From positions 1,668 through 43,755 of the forward strand of contig DYLB01000001.1 of assembly GCA_020722305.1 (NCBI GenBank): DNA of 42,088 nucleotides, written 5' to 3'. The notes under the pieces are model-generated. The model saw nothing but the letters and a program-made list of their open reading frames with translations, did no database searches and had not been told where the DNA came from. The position numbers and the translations under genes are program-made. Below, one piece after another: positions 15,420 through 23,483 of the stretch. Source of the DNA: Anaerolinea thermophila. Its GTDB lineage: Bacteria; Chloroflexota; Anaerolineae; Anaerolineales; Villigracilaceae. Each line of letters opens with the position of its first letter. The first letter of the stretch is position 1.

Positions 15420-16304
15420 TTGTCCACGATTTCCCCTGAAATCACTGTCACGCCGCGTAAGAAAGTGACCACGCTGACCCTGCGCCAGATGAAGGCGCGC
15501 GGCGAGGTCATCACCATGCTGACCGCCTACGACTATCCCACCGCCCTGGCGATGGAGCAGGCCGGGGTGGATGCGATCTTGGTGGGCGATTCGCTCGGCA
15601 TGGTCGTGCTCGGCTACCCCAACACCCTGCCGGTCACGATGGAGGACATGCTCCATCACTGCAAAGCAGTGGCGCGCGGCGCCAAAACCGCCCTGCTGAT
15701 CGGCGATATGCCTTTCATGTCGTACCAGGTGGAGGCGAAAGAGGCGGTCCGCAATGCCGGGCGCTTCCTGCAAGAGGCCGGGATGGACGCGGTCAAGCTC
15801 GAAGGCGGGCGCGAACGGGTCGAGGCGATCCGGCTGATCGTCGGAGCGGGCATCCCGGTCATGGGTCACCTGGGCCTGACGCCGCAATCGGTCAACCAGC
15901 TCGGCGGGTTCCGCCCCCAGGGCCGCGACCTGGCCGCCGCCAAACGCCTGCTCGAAGACGCCCTGCTGCTCGAAGAAGCCGGCTGCTTCAGCTTGGTGCT
16001 CGAATCGGTCCCGGCCCGGCTGGCCGAATTCATTTCGGACAAGCTCAGCATCCCGACCATCGGTATCGGGGCGGGCGCGGGCTGCGACGGGCAGGTGCTG
16101 GTCACTCACGACCTGTTGGGCCTGTTCGACCGCTTCACACCCAAATTCGTCAAGAAATATGCCAACTTCCACGACGAAATGCGCCGCGCCTTCGAGGATT
16201 ACATCGCCGAGGTGCAGAGCAGCCAGTTCCCGGCCCCGGAGCATACCGTCGAGATGGCGGATGAGGTATGGGAAGAATTCTTGAAAGGCAACGGAGGCAG
16301 ATAG
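15420..16304 (+). CDS. panB: 3-methyl-2-oxobutanoate hydroxymethyltransferase PanB
   Basis: First committed step of pantothenate (CoA) synthesis: transfers a hydroxymethyl group from methylene-tetrahydrofolate to alpha-ketoisovalerate, giving ketopantoate. The 294 residues show the motifs VITMLTAYDYPTALAMEQAG, ILVGDSLGMVVLGY (Mg-binding Asp), MPFMSYQ, AVKLEGG, VMGHLGLTPQSVNQLGG and IGIGAGAGCDGQVLVTHDLLG. I choose TTG 15420 as start because GGAGG lies 5 nt upstream and the longer frame begins with non-homologous residues. It is followed by panE, the next enzyme of the pathway. Confidence 0.96.
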   Translation: MSTISPEITVTPRKKVTTLTLRQMKARGEVITMLTAYDYPTALAMEQAGVDAILVGDSLGMVVLGYPNTLPVTMEDMLHHCKAVARGAKTALLIGDMPFMSYQVEAKEAVRNAGRFLQEAGMDAVKLEGGRERVEAIRLIVGAGIPVMGHLGLTPQSVNQLGGFRPQGRDLAAAKRLLEDALLLEEAGCFSLVLESVPARLAEFISDKLSIPTIGIGAGAGCDGQVLVTHDLLGLFDRFTPKFVKKYANFHDEMRRAFEDYIAEVQSSQFPAPEHTVEMADEVWEEFLKGNGGR

Positions 16305-16353
16305 ACAGGGAACGCGTCTACGTGTGTACCTGCCTACCTCCCTTGAGACAACC

Positions 16354-17277
16354 ATGAATCAACTCCCCATCCTTATCGTCGGCACCGGGGCGCTGGCCAG
16401 TCTGTTCGCCGTGCGCCTGAGCGCGGCCGGGACGCCGGTGACCATGCTCGGCAGCTGGCGCGCGGCCCTGGAGTCCATCCGCCGCGAGGGAGTGCGCATG
16501 ACCGACGGACGGCGCGAGCAAGCCTACCGGGTGCGGGTGACGGACGATCCCGCCGACTGCGCCGGGGCGCGCTTTGCCCTGGTGCTGGTCAAATCCTGGC
16601 AGACGGAGCGCGCCGCCCGTCAACTGGCCGAATGCCTGGGCGCCGACGGGCTGGCCGTCACGCTCCAGAACGGGCTTGGTAACCGGGAGACCCTCGCGGG
16701 GACCCTGGGGCTGCCGCGGGTAGCCCTGGGCGTGACCACCACCGGCGCGACCCTGCTCGGGCCGGGACTGGTGCGCGTCGGGGGCGAGGGAAACGTGTCC
16801 ATCGAGGCGCATGCCCGCCTGTCCCCGCTGGATGCGTGGCTGCGGGAGGCCGGGTTCAACGTCCAGACCGTCCCGGATGCGCGCGCCCTGGTCTGGAGCA
16901 AACTGGTCATCAACGCCGCCATCAACCCGCTCACCGCCGTGTTACGCGTCCCCAACGGCGCGCTGCTTCAGCATCCGGCGGCCCGGGCGCTGATGGGCGA
17001 CCTGGCGCGTGAGACCGCCGAAGTTGCCACGGCCGAGGGCGTTCATCTGTCCTTCTCCAATCCCCTGGCCGCGGCCGAAGACGTGGCTCGGCGGACAGCT
17101 GCCAACCACTCGTCCATGTTCCAGGATGTAAAGCGCGGCGCCCCGACCGAGATAGACGCCATCTGCGGGGCAGTGACGCGCACCGGCGAGAAACACCGCC
17201 TCCCCACCCCGGTCAACCGGGTCTTCTGGCACCTAGTGCAGGCTATTGTCCATAACCGCCAGCTGCAGCCGGCCTGA
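16354..17277 (+). CDS. panE: 2-dehydropantoate 2-reductase (ketopantoate reductase)
   Basis: Reduces ketopantoate to pantoate with NADPH, the step after PanB. The 307 residues (from ATG 16354) show the Rossmann motif LIVGTGALASLFAVRLSAAG (10-16), LVKSWQT (Lys80), VTLQNGLGNRE and the catalytic-lysine motif LVWSKLVINAAINPLTAVL (Lys183, Asn187). MFQDVKRGAPTEIDAICGAV, typical of PanE/ApbA, follows. A GTG at 16324 would add 10 residues without homology. It lies 49 nt after panB in the same transcription direction; panC and panD are not in the window. Confidence 0.93.
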   Translation: MNQLPILIVGTGALASLFAVRLSAAGTPVTMLGSWRAALESIRREGVRMTDGRREQAYRVRVTDDPADCAGARFALVLVKSWQTERAARQLAECLGADGLAVTLQNGLGNRETLAGTLGLPRVALGVTTTGATLLGPGLVRVGGEGNVSIEAHARLSPLDAWLREAGFNVQTVPDARALVWSKLVINAAINPLTAVLRVPNGALLQHPAARALMGDLARETAEVATAEGVHLSFSNPLAAAEDVARRTAANHSSMFQDVKRGAPTEIDAICGAVTRTGEKHRLPTPVNRVFWHLVQAIVHNRQLQPA

Positions 17278-17379
17278 CCCGGCGGTAAAAGTCACGCCAA
17301 AAGTGTGACCAGCGGCAGGCTGCCGTTTACTTTCAGACATGGTAAGATATGGACAATTACCGATTATCGGAGGCTTACC

Positions 17380-18282
17380 ATGCCCAAATGGTCAACCACC
17401 CTTCTTTCTCTTATTGTGATGGGGACCCTGGCTGCCCTGGCAGTCCCGGTGCGGGCGCAGGACACGGTGACATTTTCCAGCGTGGATGTGAGCATCCTGC
17501 CCGAATACGACCGGCCCAGCGTGCTGGTGATCTATGATTTCATCGCGCCGCAGACCGCGACATTCCCGTTCGACGTTTCCATCCGCATCCCGGAGAACGC
17601 GGACCTGCTGGCCGTCGCCTACCTGGACAACGGGAATTTCTTGAATACACCCTACGATGCCACCCAGGTCGCCAACGGCTGGCGCTCGGTCAGGTTTACC
17701 ATCGAAAACCCGGCCGGCTACCGCATCGAATACTACGACGACTACAAAAAGAATGGCACTACACGCACTTATCACTACGAATGGGCTGGAGATGCGGAAG
17801 TGTTGAGCTTCCAATTGACCTTCCTGCAGCCGCGAGGGGCCAAGAACACCGTCACCGACCCGGACCTCGGGAGCGGGATCATGAACGCTGAGGGGTTGAC
17901 CGAGTACGGGACCCAGTTCACCAACCTGGCGGGCGGGCAAACCATCAGCCTCGACATCCAATACGAAAAGACCAACGATGACCTGACCGTTACCGGTTCC
18001 CCCGTCCAGCCGACGACCCCGCTCACGACCGAATCCGGCGGGCTGAACCTGAACAACATCCTGCCCTGGATCTTGGGAGGCGTGGGCGCGCTGTTGATCG
18101 TCGGCGGGATCGTTTACTTCCGCATGTCGGGCCAGCAGACGGCGGACCCCTCCCGCAAACGACACGCGCCGGTTCAGGCCGATGAGTCCGGCGAGGGCAG
18201 CATTTATTGTCACGAATGCGGGACGCGCGCCCAACCCAGCGACCGTTTCTGCCGGGCCTGCGGTACGCGTTTGAGAACCTGA
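17380..18282 (+). CDS. Exported membrane protein with C-terminal zinc ribbon, at the head of the ccm locus
   Basis: 300 residues. A signal peptide (1-26, ending VRAQ) is followed by an extracytoplasmic beta-rich region (27-220) that resembles an Ig-like domain. One membrane helix (about 227-247) follows, then a short cytoplasmic tail ending in a four-cysteine ribbon (CHECG...CRACG; Cys277, 280, 291, 294). GGAGG 6 nt before ATG 17380 sets the start. Its place ahead of ccmE, and the similar ribbon in the CcmI-like protein at 22940, suggest a part in cytochrome maturation or its regulation (inference). The exact family is not recognised. Confidence 0.72.
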   Translation: MPKWSTTLLSLIVMGTLAALAVPVRAQDTVTFSSVDVSILPEYDRPSVLVIYDFIAPQTATFPFDVSIRIPENADLLAVAYLDNGNFLNTPYDATQVANGWRSVRFTIENPAGYRIEYYDDYKKNGTTRTYHYEWAGDAEVLSFQLTFLQPRGAKNTVTDPDLGSGIMNAEGLTEYGTQFTNLAGGQTISLDIQYEKTNDDLTVTGSPVQPTTPLTTESGGLNLNNILPWILGGVGALLIVGGIVYFRMSGQQTADPSRKRHAPVQADESGEGSIYCHECGTRAQPSDRFCRACGTRLRT

Positions 18283-18490
18283 GTCTGTCCTGCGACTGGC
18301 GCACAGGGGGGCGCGTCATGCACATACCGTTCATCGTCCAAATCTACTTCTTCTACGACCCGGCATTCTTTTGCATGGGCCTGATCGTGGTTATAGCAGG
18401 CAGGCGGGCCTCGGACGAATCTCATCCTGGCACATGACATTTGTAAACAGTGCTTTTCAGTCTCTCTTAATCTAATTACATGAAAATATG

Positions 18491-18677
18491 CGTAGCGCGG
18501 CATTCCCTTCGGCTTTGCTCAGGGCAAGCATTCCGCAGCCAAAGGCGATATAGCTATCGCACTACAAAATCTTCGCGGTGGCGACAGAGTTTCGATGGTA
18601 ATACAGCCGCAGCCGAACGTAGGGCCGACCAGGGTCGGCCCTGCCAGGCGGTACGATTGCCAGATAAGATTTGCGCC
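18491..18677. repeat. Composite palindromic dispersed repeat, copy B
   Basis: Shares with copy A the start CGTAGCGCGGCATTCCCTTC and the following about 40 bp, and with copy C the module GTCGGCCCTGCCAGGC...TACGATTGCCAGATAAG. It contains the perfect hairpin AGGGCCGACC-AG-GGTCGGCCCT (about 18620-18641). The rest of the 18283-18730 gap holds no convincing gene. Confidence 0.8.
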
Positions 18678-18730
18678 CATAAGGCAAAGGTTGAACGGAA
18701 ATACGATATCTCACCATCTGGAGGATTAAC

Positions 18731-19210
18731 ATGCAAAGGTCTAAATTCCTCATCGGCGGGGTCCTGATCCTCGTCGCGGTCGTCTTCTTGATTTTCACGT
18801 CTACATCGGCCAGCGCACAATATTTTATGACGATAGATGAACTGGCGGATGAAGGTCCGGCCGCGGTCGGACGCAGCCTGAAACTGTCCGGCGCGGTGAT
18901 CGGCGACACGATCCAGTACGACCCGCAGTCGCTCACCCTGACCTTCGAAGTGGCCCACGTCCCCGGCGATAATGCGGATATCGAAGCCCAGGGAGGGTTG
19001 GCCAAAGTCCTGCACGACGCGGTCGTTGACCCGAACCGCAACCGAATCCAGGTCGTTTTCGTGGGCCCCAAACCCGACCTGCTGCGTGACGAAGCCCAGG
19101 CCATTATGACCGGCAAACTTGGCGAGGACGGCATCTTCTACGCCGAGGAGCTTTTGCTCAAATGTCCCACCAAGTACGAGGAGGCCGTGCCCGACCAGGC
19201 CGGCAATTAG
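18731..19210 (+). CDS. ccmE: Cytochrome c maturation heme chaperone CcmE, CxxxY type
   Basis: CcmE covalently holds heme outside the membrane and passes it to CcmF. 159 residues: an N-terminal membrane anchor (5-24), then the OB-fold domain with GRSLKLSGAVIGDTIQYD and IQVVFVGPKPDLLRDEAQAIMTGKL. The heme-binding segment reads LLLKCPTKYEE, so the residue aligned with the usual heme-binding His of the HxxxY motif is Cys145 (CxxxY, Tyr149). A Cys-type CcmE is known from Desulfovibrio and some archaea. GGAGG lies 6 nt before the ATG. Confidence 0.93.
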   Translation: MQRSKFLIGGVLILVAVVFLIFTSTSASAQYFMTIDELADEGPAAVGRSLKLSGAVIGDTIQYDPQSLTLTFEVAHVPGDNADIEAQGGLAKVLHDAVVDPNRNRIQVVFVGPKPDLLRDEAQAIMTGKLGEDGIFYAEELLLKCPTKYEEAVPDQAGN

Positions 19211-19264
19211 CGCTTTGGCCTGACGGGTGATACCTGTCAGGTTTGGTGTCACAAGGAGAACCGC

Positions 19265-21490
19265 ATGATCGCAGATTTTGGTTTTGGCGTTTTAGTGGTA
19301 ACTTTTCTGATCACGCTTTACAGCGTGGGTGCTGCGCTATACGGCGAACTGGGGAAAAAACCGGCCTTCGTGGAGAGCGCCCGCCGCGCCCAACTCTTGA
19401 CCTTTCCCCTCATCACGGTTTCAGCGCTGGCTCTCATCTACCTATTGGTCAATAACGACTTCGAAATCGAATACGTTTACTCGGTCACCAGCCGGAGCAT
19501 GCCGTTCTATCTCAAAGTGACCGCCCTGTGGGGCGGGCAGCCCGGTTCGCTCCTGTTCTGGGGCTGGCTGCTCTCGGCTTTCACCTCCGCCGTCACCCTG
19601 CGCAAATGGGACCGCGACCGCGAGTTCCTGCCCTGGGTGATCATCGTCTCGTCCGTCACGCTGGCCTTCTTCCTCTCGATGAACGTCTTCTTCGAGAACC
19701 CCTTCGCCAGGATGTTCTGGAACTCGGCCGGCGAATTCACCCGGGCCATGTTCCTGCCCGCCGGCGGGACCCCGGTCCCGCTCCAGGCGGACGGCCGCGG
19801 CCTGAACCCGCTGCTGCGGCATCCGGGGATGATCATCCACCCGCCGATGCTCTACCTCGGCTTCGTCTCCTACGTGATCCCGTTTGCTTTCGCCATCGCG
19901 GCCCTCGTCACCGGGCGCAGCGACGACCGTTGGATCCGCCTGACCCGGCGCTGGTCGCTTTGGGCCTGGCTGTTCCTGTCCTTCGGCCTGCTGCTCGGCG
20001 GGCGCTGGGCCTACGACGTGCTCGGCTGGGGCGGCTACTGGGGCTGGGACCCGGTCGAGATCGCGGCTTTCATGCCCTGGCTGACCGGCACGGCCTTCCT
20101 GCACTCGGTCATGATCCAGGAAAAGCGCGGCATGTTGAAGCAATGGAACATGATCCTGATCATCCTGACCTACTCGCTGGTCATCTTCGGCACCTTCCTG
20201 ACCCGCTCCGGCGTGCTCTCCTCGGTTCACGCCTTTGCCCAGAGCGCCGTCGGCCCGATGTTCTTCTCCTTCATCGGCGTGACCTTCATAACGTCCATGG
20301 CGCTGCTCTTCTGGCGCTGGAGCGAGCTGCGGGCCGAGACCGAGATGAAGTCCATGCTGTCGCGCGAGGCGCTCTTCCTGCTCAACAACCTGCTCTTCAT
20401 CAGCGTGCTGATCGTGTGCTTCAGCGGCGTGATCTCCCCGTTGATCTCAGAGCTGGCCACCGGCCAAAAGATCACCGTCGGCCCGCCGTTCTACGAAAGG
20501 GCCAACGCGCCTCTCTTCGCCATCCTGATGCTCCTGATGGGGATCGCCCCGCTCTCGGCCTGGGGACTGACCTCGGCTGAAAACATGGGACGGATCAACA
20601 AGCCCGTCCTCGGCGGCATCCTGGCTGTTCCTGTAGTCCTGTTCGGTATTTTTTGGAATCAAGTCAACACGGCCCTGGGCGGCCTGACCATTACCGTGAT
20701 CGTCCTGGCAGTGATCCTGATCATCCTGGGATTCATCTACATGTTCCGGCGCGCCGTCTGGCAGGCGGCCGTCGTCGCCACGCTGGTGACCGCCCTGGCC
20801 GCCTTCACTTACACCCACGACATCATCGCCCTGACCGGGTTCTTCCTGATTGCGCTGACCCTGGCGGCCACCCTGCGCGAGTTCTGGCGCGCCACCCGCG
20901 CCCGCCAGCACACCCGGCAGGAGAATTTCTTCACCGCCCTGTGGCGGCTCGTCGGGCGCAACCGGCGGCGCTATGGCGGCTACCTGATCCACATCAGCAT
21001 GATGCTGATGGCAATCGGCATCCTCGGCATCGAAATCTTCCAGATGGAAACGCAAGGCACCCTGGAAATCGGCCAATCGTTGACCCTCGGTAATTACAAT
21101 ATCGAATACAAAGAAGTCGCCAACTGGGACGACCTGCCCAAAGGCGTCAACTACACCCGCGCCGTCGTCTCTGTGACCGAAAACGGCCAATACCTGGGCG
21201 ACCTGACCCCGCGCAAGGATTACTACTACGACTCACAGCAGGGCATGACTATCCCCGGCCAGTACTCGACTCTCAAGGATGACTTGTACGTGCTGCTGGT
21301 GGACTGGGAACCCATTTCACAGACCGGCGCGACCCTCAAAATTTACGTCAACCCCCTGGTCAACTGGCTGTGGATCGGCGGCCTGATCTTTTTCGTGGGC
21401 ATCATCATCGCCGCCTGGCCCGACAAGGACCCCGCCCTCGCCCCGGTGCACGCCGCCAAACGCGTCCCCCAGACCAGCGCCGCAGATTAA
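19265..21490 (+). CDS. ccmF: Heme lyase CcmF/NrfE family subunit
   Basis: Large polytopic membrane protein (741 residues) that ligates heme from holo-CcmE onto apocytochromes. The HemeHandling motif WGGYWGWDPVEIAAFMPWL (255-273) is clear. Other family features are LWGGQPGSLLFWGWLLSAF (about 88-106), RHPGMIIHPPMLYLGFVSYV with a conserved His, FGTFLTRSGVLSSVHAFAQS, and a large periplasmic loop before the final helix. AAGGAG 6 nt before the ATG sets the start. It lies 54 nt after ccmE. Confidence 0.97.
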   Translation: MIADFGFGVLVVTFLITLYSVGAALYGELGKKPAFVESARRAQLLTFPLITVSALALIYLLVNNDFEIEYVYSVTSRSMPFYLKVTALWGGQPGSLLFWGWLLSAFTSAVTLRKWDRDREFLPWVIIVSSVTLAFFLSMNVFFENPFARMFWNSAGEFTRAMFLPAGGTPVPLQADGRGLNPLLRHPGMIIHPPMLYLGFVSYVIPFAFAIAALVTGRSDDRWIRLTRRWSLWAWLFLSFGLLLGGRWAYDVLGWGGYWGWDPVEIAAFMPWLTGTAFLHSVMIQEKRGMLKQWNMILIILTYSLVIFGTFLTRSGVLSSVHAFAQSAVGPMFFSFIGVTFITSMALLFWRWSELRAETEMKSMLSREALFLLNNLLFISVLIVCFSGVISPLISELATGQKITVGPPFYERANAPLFAILMLLMGIAPLSAWGLTSAENMGRINKPVLGGILAVPVVLFGIFWNQVNTALGGLTITVIVLAVILIILGFIYMFRRAVWQAAVVATLVTALAAFTYTHDIIALTGFFLIALTLAATLREFWRATRARQHTRQENFFTALWRLVGRNRRRYGGYLIHISMMLMAIGILGIEIFQMETQGTLEIGQSLTLGNYNIEYKEVANWDDLPKGVNYTRAVVSVTENGQYLGDLTPRKDYYYDSQQGMTIPGQYSTLKDDLYVLLVDWEPISQTGATLKIYVNPLVNWLWIGGLIFFVGIIIAAWPDKDPALAPVHAAKRVPQTSAAD

Positions 21491-21510
21491 ACATTGTGTC
21501 ATGAGTTTTT

Positions 21511-21696
21511 CGTAACGCGGCATTCATGCCGCAACCAAACGTACCGCCGACCTGCCGTCGGCCCTGCCAGGCAGAGCCTGGCGCTACGATTGCCAGTACC
21601 GCCGACCTGCCGTCGGCCCCACCAGGCAGAGCCTGGCGCTACGATTGCCGGATAAGATTTGCGCGTTCAGTACAAATGTCGCGCGGTAATACTGTA
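21511..21696. repeat. Composite palindromic dispersed repeat, copy C, with an internal 55-bp tandem duplication
   Basis: Starts CGTAACGCGGCATTCATGCCGC, and ends GCGCGGTAATACTGTA like copy A. Bases 21541-21595 and 21596-21650 are two near-identical 55-bp units (differences around CCCTG/CCCAC and the last base). Each contains the hairpins GCCGAC-CTGCC-GTCGGC and CCAGGC-AGA-GCCTGG. It fills the ccmF-ccmH gap, which holds no gene. Confidence 0.88.
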
Positions 21697-21709
21697 ACAA
21701 GGAGCCAAC

Positions 21710-22216
21710 GTGACGACCCACAAAGGACTACGCATTACGCACTACGCCCTACTGCTGGCGCTCATGCTCGCGGGACTTTTGACGGCTTCCGTTTCGGCGC
21801 AGGGTCCCACCCCCACCGACGACGAGGTCAACGCCATCGCCAAGCAGCTCTTCTGCCCGGTCTGCGAGAACACCCCGCTCGACGTCTGCCCGACCGAAGC
21901 CTGCCGCCAGTGGCGCGACCTCATCCGCCTGAAGCTGGCCGAGGGCTGGACCGAGGACCAGATCAAACAGTATTTTGTGGACAACTACGGTGCGCGGGTG
22001 CTCTCCGAGCCGCCGCGCACCGGTTTCAACTGGCTGGTTTACATCGTCCCGCCGGTGCTGATCGGCATCGGGGCATTGATCTTGTTCACGGCGTTCCGCT
22101 CCTGGCGCAGGCTGGACGCCGAATTGGCGGAAGCAGATGCCGGGTCCGGGAAGGAAGAAGCCTCCAACGACGAGTACGTCGCCCGCCTGGAAGAGGAATT
22201 GCGCCAGCGAGACTAG
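21710..22216 (+). CDS. ccmH: Cytochrome c-type biogenesis protein CcmH
   Basis: CcmH is a membrane-anchored thiol-disulfide protein that reduces the CxxCH cysteines of apocytochromes. 168 residues: signal/anchor (about 13-30), then AKQLFCPVCENTPLDVCPTEAC with the redox pair Cys49/Cys52 and two further cysteines, 60 and 65. KLAEGWTEDQIKQYFVDNYGARVL and a membrane helix (about 108-128) follow. The start is GTG 21710 with AAGGAG 5 nt upstream. Codons 5-13 (KGLRITHYA) come from an ACGCATTACGCACTACG-type spacer repeat. Confidence 0.92.
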   Translation: MTTHKGLRITHYALLLALMLAGLLTASVSAQGPTPTDDEVNAIAKQLFCPVCENTPLDVCPTEACRQWRDLIRLKLAEGWTEDQIKQYFVDNYGARVLSEPPRTGFNWLVYIVPPVLIGIGALILFTAFRSWRRLDAELAEADAGSGKEEASNDEYVARLEEELRQRD

Positions 22217-22290
22217 GAACACCCCATCCAGAGAGGCACGAAGACAGGAAAGCTGAGAACCGGAATTCAACGTCACCCGGCGTTGGGGCA

Positions 22291-22306
22291 AAGTCAGGAG
22301 ACTTTG
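22291..22306. repeat. Dispersed 16-bp palindrome with GGAG in the loop (copy 2)
   Basis: AAAGTC-AGGA-GACTTT followed by GA-ACTCCA, the same palindrome and flank as at 14743-14758 in the opposite orientation. It lies in the 135-nt gap between ccmH and ccmG. Confidence 0.8.
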
Positions 22307-22351
22307 AACTCCATGGGCCATTTTGCGGAAATCCAAACTGGAGCTATACGC

Positions 22352-22927
22352 ATGACCGAAAACATTCAAGAAACCAAACACGGCGTCCCCGTCTGGACCC
22401 AGGTGCTGGTCTGGGGCCTATTGCTGGGCCTGCTCGGACTGGTCGCGGCGGGTATGATCCGCACCAAGGAAGGGCCCATCCGCCCCGGCGATGAGGTCCG
22501 TAATTTCACCATGCCCCTTTTCAGCGGTTACACCTTCGACGGGCAGCCCGAAATATCCCTGGCCGATCAGCGCGGCAAAGTGGTGGTGCTCAACTTCTGG
22601 GCCTCGTGGTGTAAACCCTGCGAACAGGAAGCCGCCGACCTGGAAGCAGCCTGGCGCTATTACAAAGACGGCGGCAAGGTGATCTTCATCGGGGCCGATT
22701 ACGTGGACACCGAACCGGAAGCCCGTGCCTACCTGAAAAAATTCGACATCACCTACCCCAACGGGCCAGACATGGGCACCCGCATCTCGCAGATGTTCCG
22801 CATCGCTGGCGTGCCTGAAACCTACTTCATAGATCAGGAAGGCGTGCTCCGTCACGTGCAGGTCGGGCCGTTCACCTCGACCGAACAGATCATCCAACAG
22901 GTTGACACCCTCCTGCAAGCCCCGTAA
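22352..22927 (+). CDS. ccmG: CcmG/TlpA-like membrane-anchored thioredoxin
   Basis: 191 residues: an N-terminal membrane helix (about 15-35), then a thioredoxin-fold domain with VVVLNFWASWCKPCEQEAADL (WCKPC at 86-90) and later GVPETYFIDQEGVLRHVQVG containing the conserved cis-Pro. It keeps CcmH or apocytochrome thiols reduced. GGAG 8 nt before ATG 22352 supports this start over a longer frame from 22283, which would begin in the palindrome. Its place between ccmH and the CcmI-like gene supports ccmG rather than a general TlpA. Confidence 0.9.
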   Translation: MTENIQETKHGVPVWTQVLVWGLLLGLLGLVAAGMIRTKEGPIRPGDEVRNFTMPLFSGYTFDGQPEISLADQRGKVVVLNFWASWCKPCEQEAADLEAAWRYYKDGGKVIFIGADYVDTEPEARAYLKKFDITYPNGPDMGTRISQMFRIAGVPETYFIDQEGVLRHVQVGPFTSTEQIIQQVDTLLQAP

Positions 22928-22939
22928 GGACCCACGCTC

Positions 22940-23473
22940 ATGGACATTGGCGCACTCTTGTTGCTTCTCGCACTCCTGATCTTGATCTTCCTCTACCTTG
23001 CCGCACCGATGCAGCAATCAGGCGGACAGCGCAGGCAGGCCACCTCAGCCGAAGAACACGAACTTTCCTCCCTGCTGGCCGAGCGGGACCGGCTGCTCAA
23101 CGCCTTGCAGGAACTCGATTTCGACCACGTCTTGGGCAAGATTCCCGCCGAGGATTACCCTGCCCAGCGCGCCGAACTGCTCAAACACGGCGCAGACGTG
23201 TTGCGCCAGATAGATGCCCACCGCGGCCTCAAGGACCAGCCCGAGGCCGAAGACCGGGTCGAGGCAGCCATCGCCGCCCGACGGGCCGACGCAGCCGTCC
23301 AGACTGTGAGCGGCGAAAATCCCGATCTCTTGAACGACGACGACCTCGAATCGCTGATCGCCTCCCGGCGCTCCGACCGCAAGGACAAATCCGGCGGGTT
23401 CTGCCCGCACTGCGGCAAGCCTGTCCTGCGCTCCGACCGCTTCTGCCCCAACTGCGGCAAATCCATCAAATAA
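22940..23473 (+). CDS. CcmI-like coiled-coil membrane protein with C-terminal zinc ribbon
   Basis: 177 residues: one N-terminal membrane helix (3-22), then a helical segment ELSSLLAERDRLLNALQELDFDH...GKIPAEDYPAQRAELL resembling the first part of CcmI (the apocytochrome chaperone). An acidic linker follows, then a four-cysteine ribbon (CPHCG...CPNCG; Cys155, 158, 169, 172). The TPR domain of CcmI is absent. AAGGA lies upstream of the ATG, 12 nt after ccmG. The ribbon resembles that of the 17380 protein. Confidence 0.8.
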   Translation: MDIGALLLLLALLILIFLYLAAPMQQSGGQRRQATSAEEHELSSLLAERDRLLNALQELDFDHVLGKIPAEDYPAQRAELLKHGADVLRQIDAHRGLKDQPEAEDRVEAAIAARRADAAVQTVSGENPDLLNDDDLESLIASRRSDRKDKSGGFCPHCGKPVLRSDRFCPNCGKSIK

Positions 23474-23483
23474 GGCTTCATTC

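Noticed and set aside
18318..18437. Short hydrophobic frame (39 codons, MHIPFIVQIYFFYD start) after the zinc-ribbon protein
   Set aside because: There is a G-rich stretch upstream of the ATG but no conserved motif, and the position overlaps nothing informative. It is too short to support without homologues.
21526..22494. Plus-strand frame of 322 codons overlapping ccmH and ccmG
   Set aside because: It is out of frame with the two recognisable Ccm proteins and contains only repeat-derived and Arg/Pro-rich residues.
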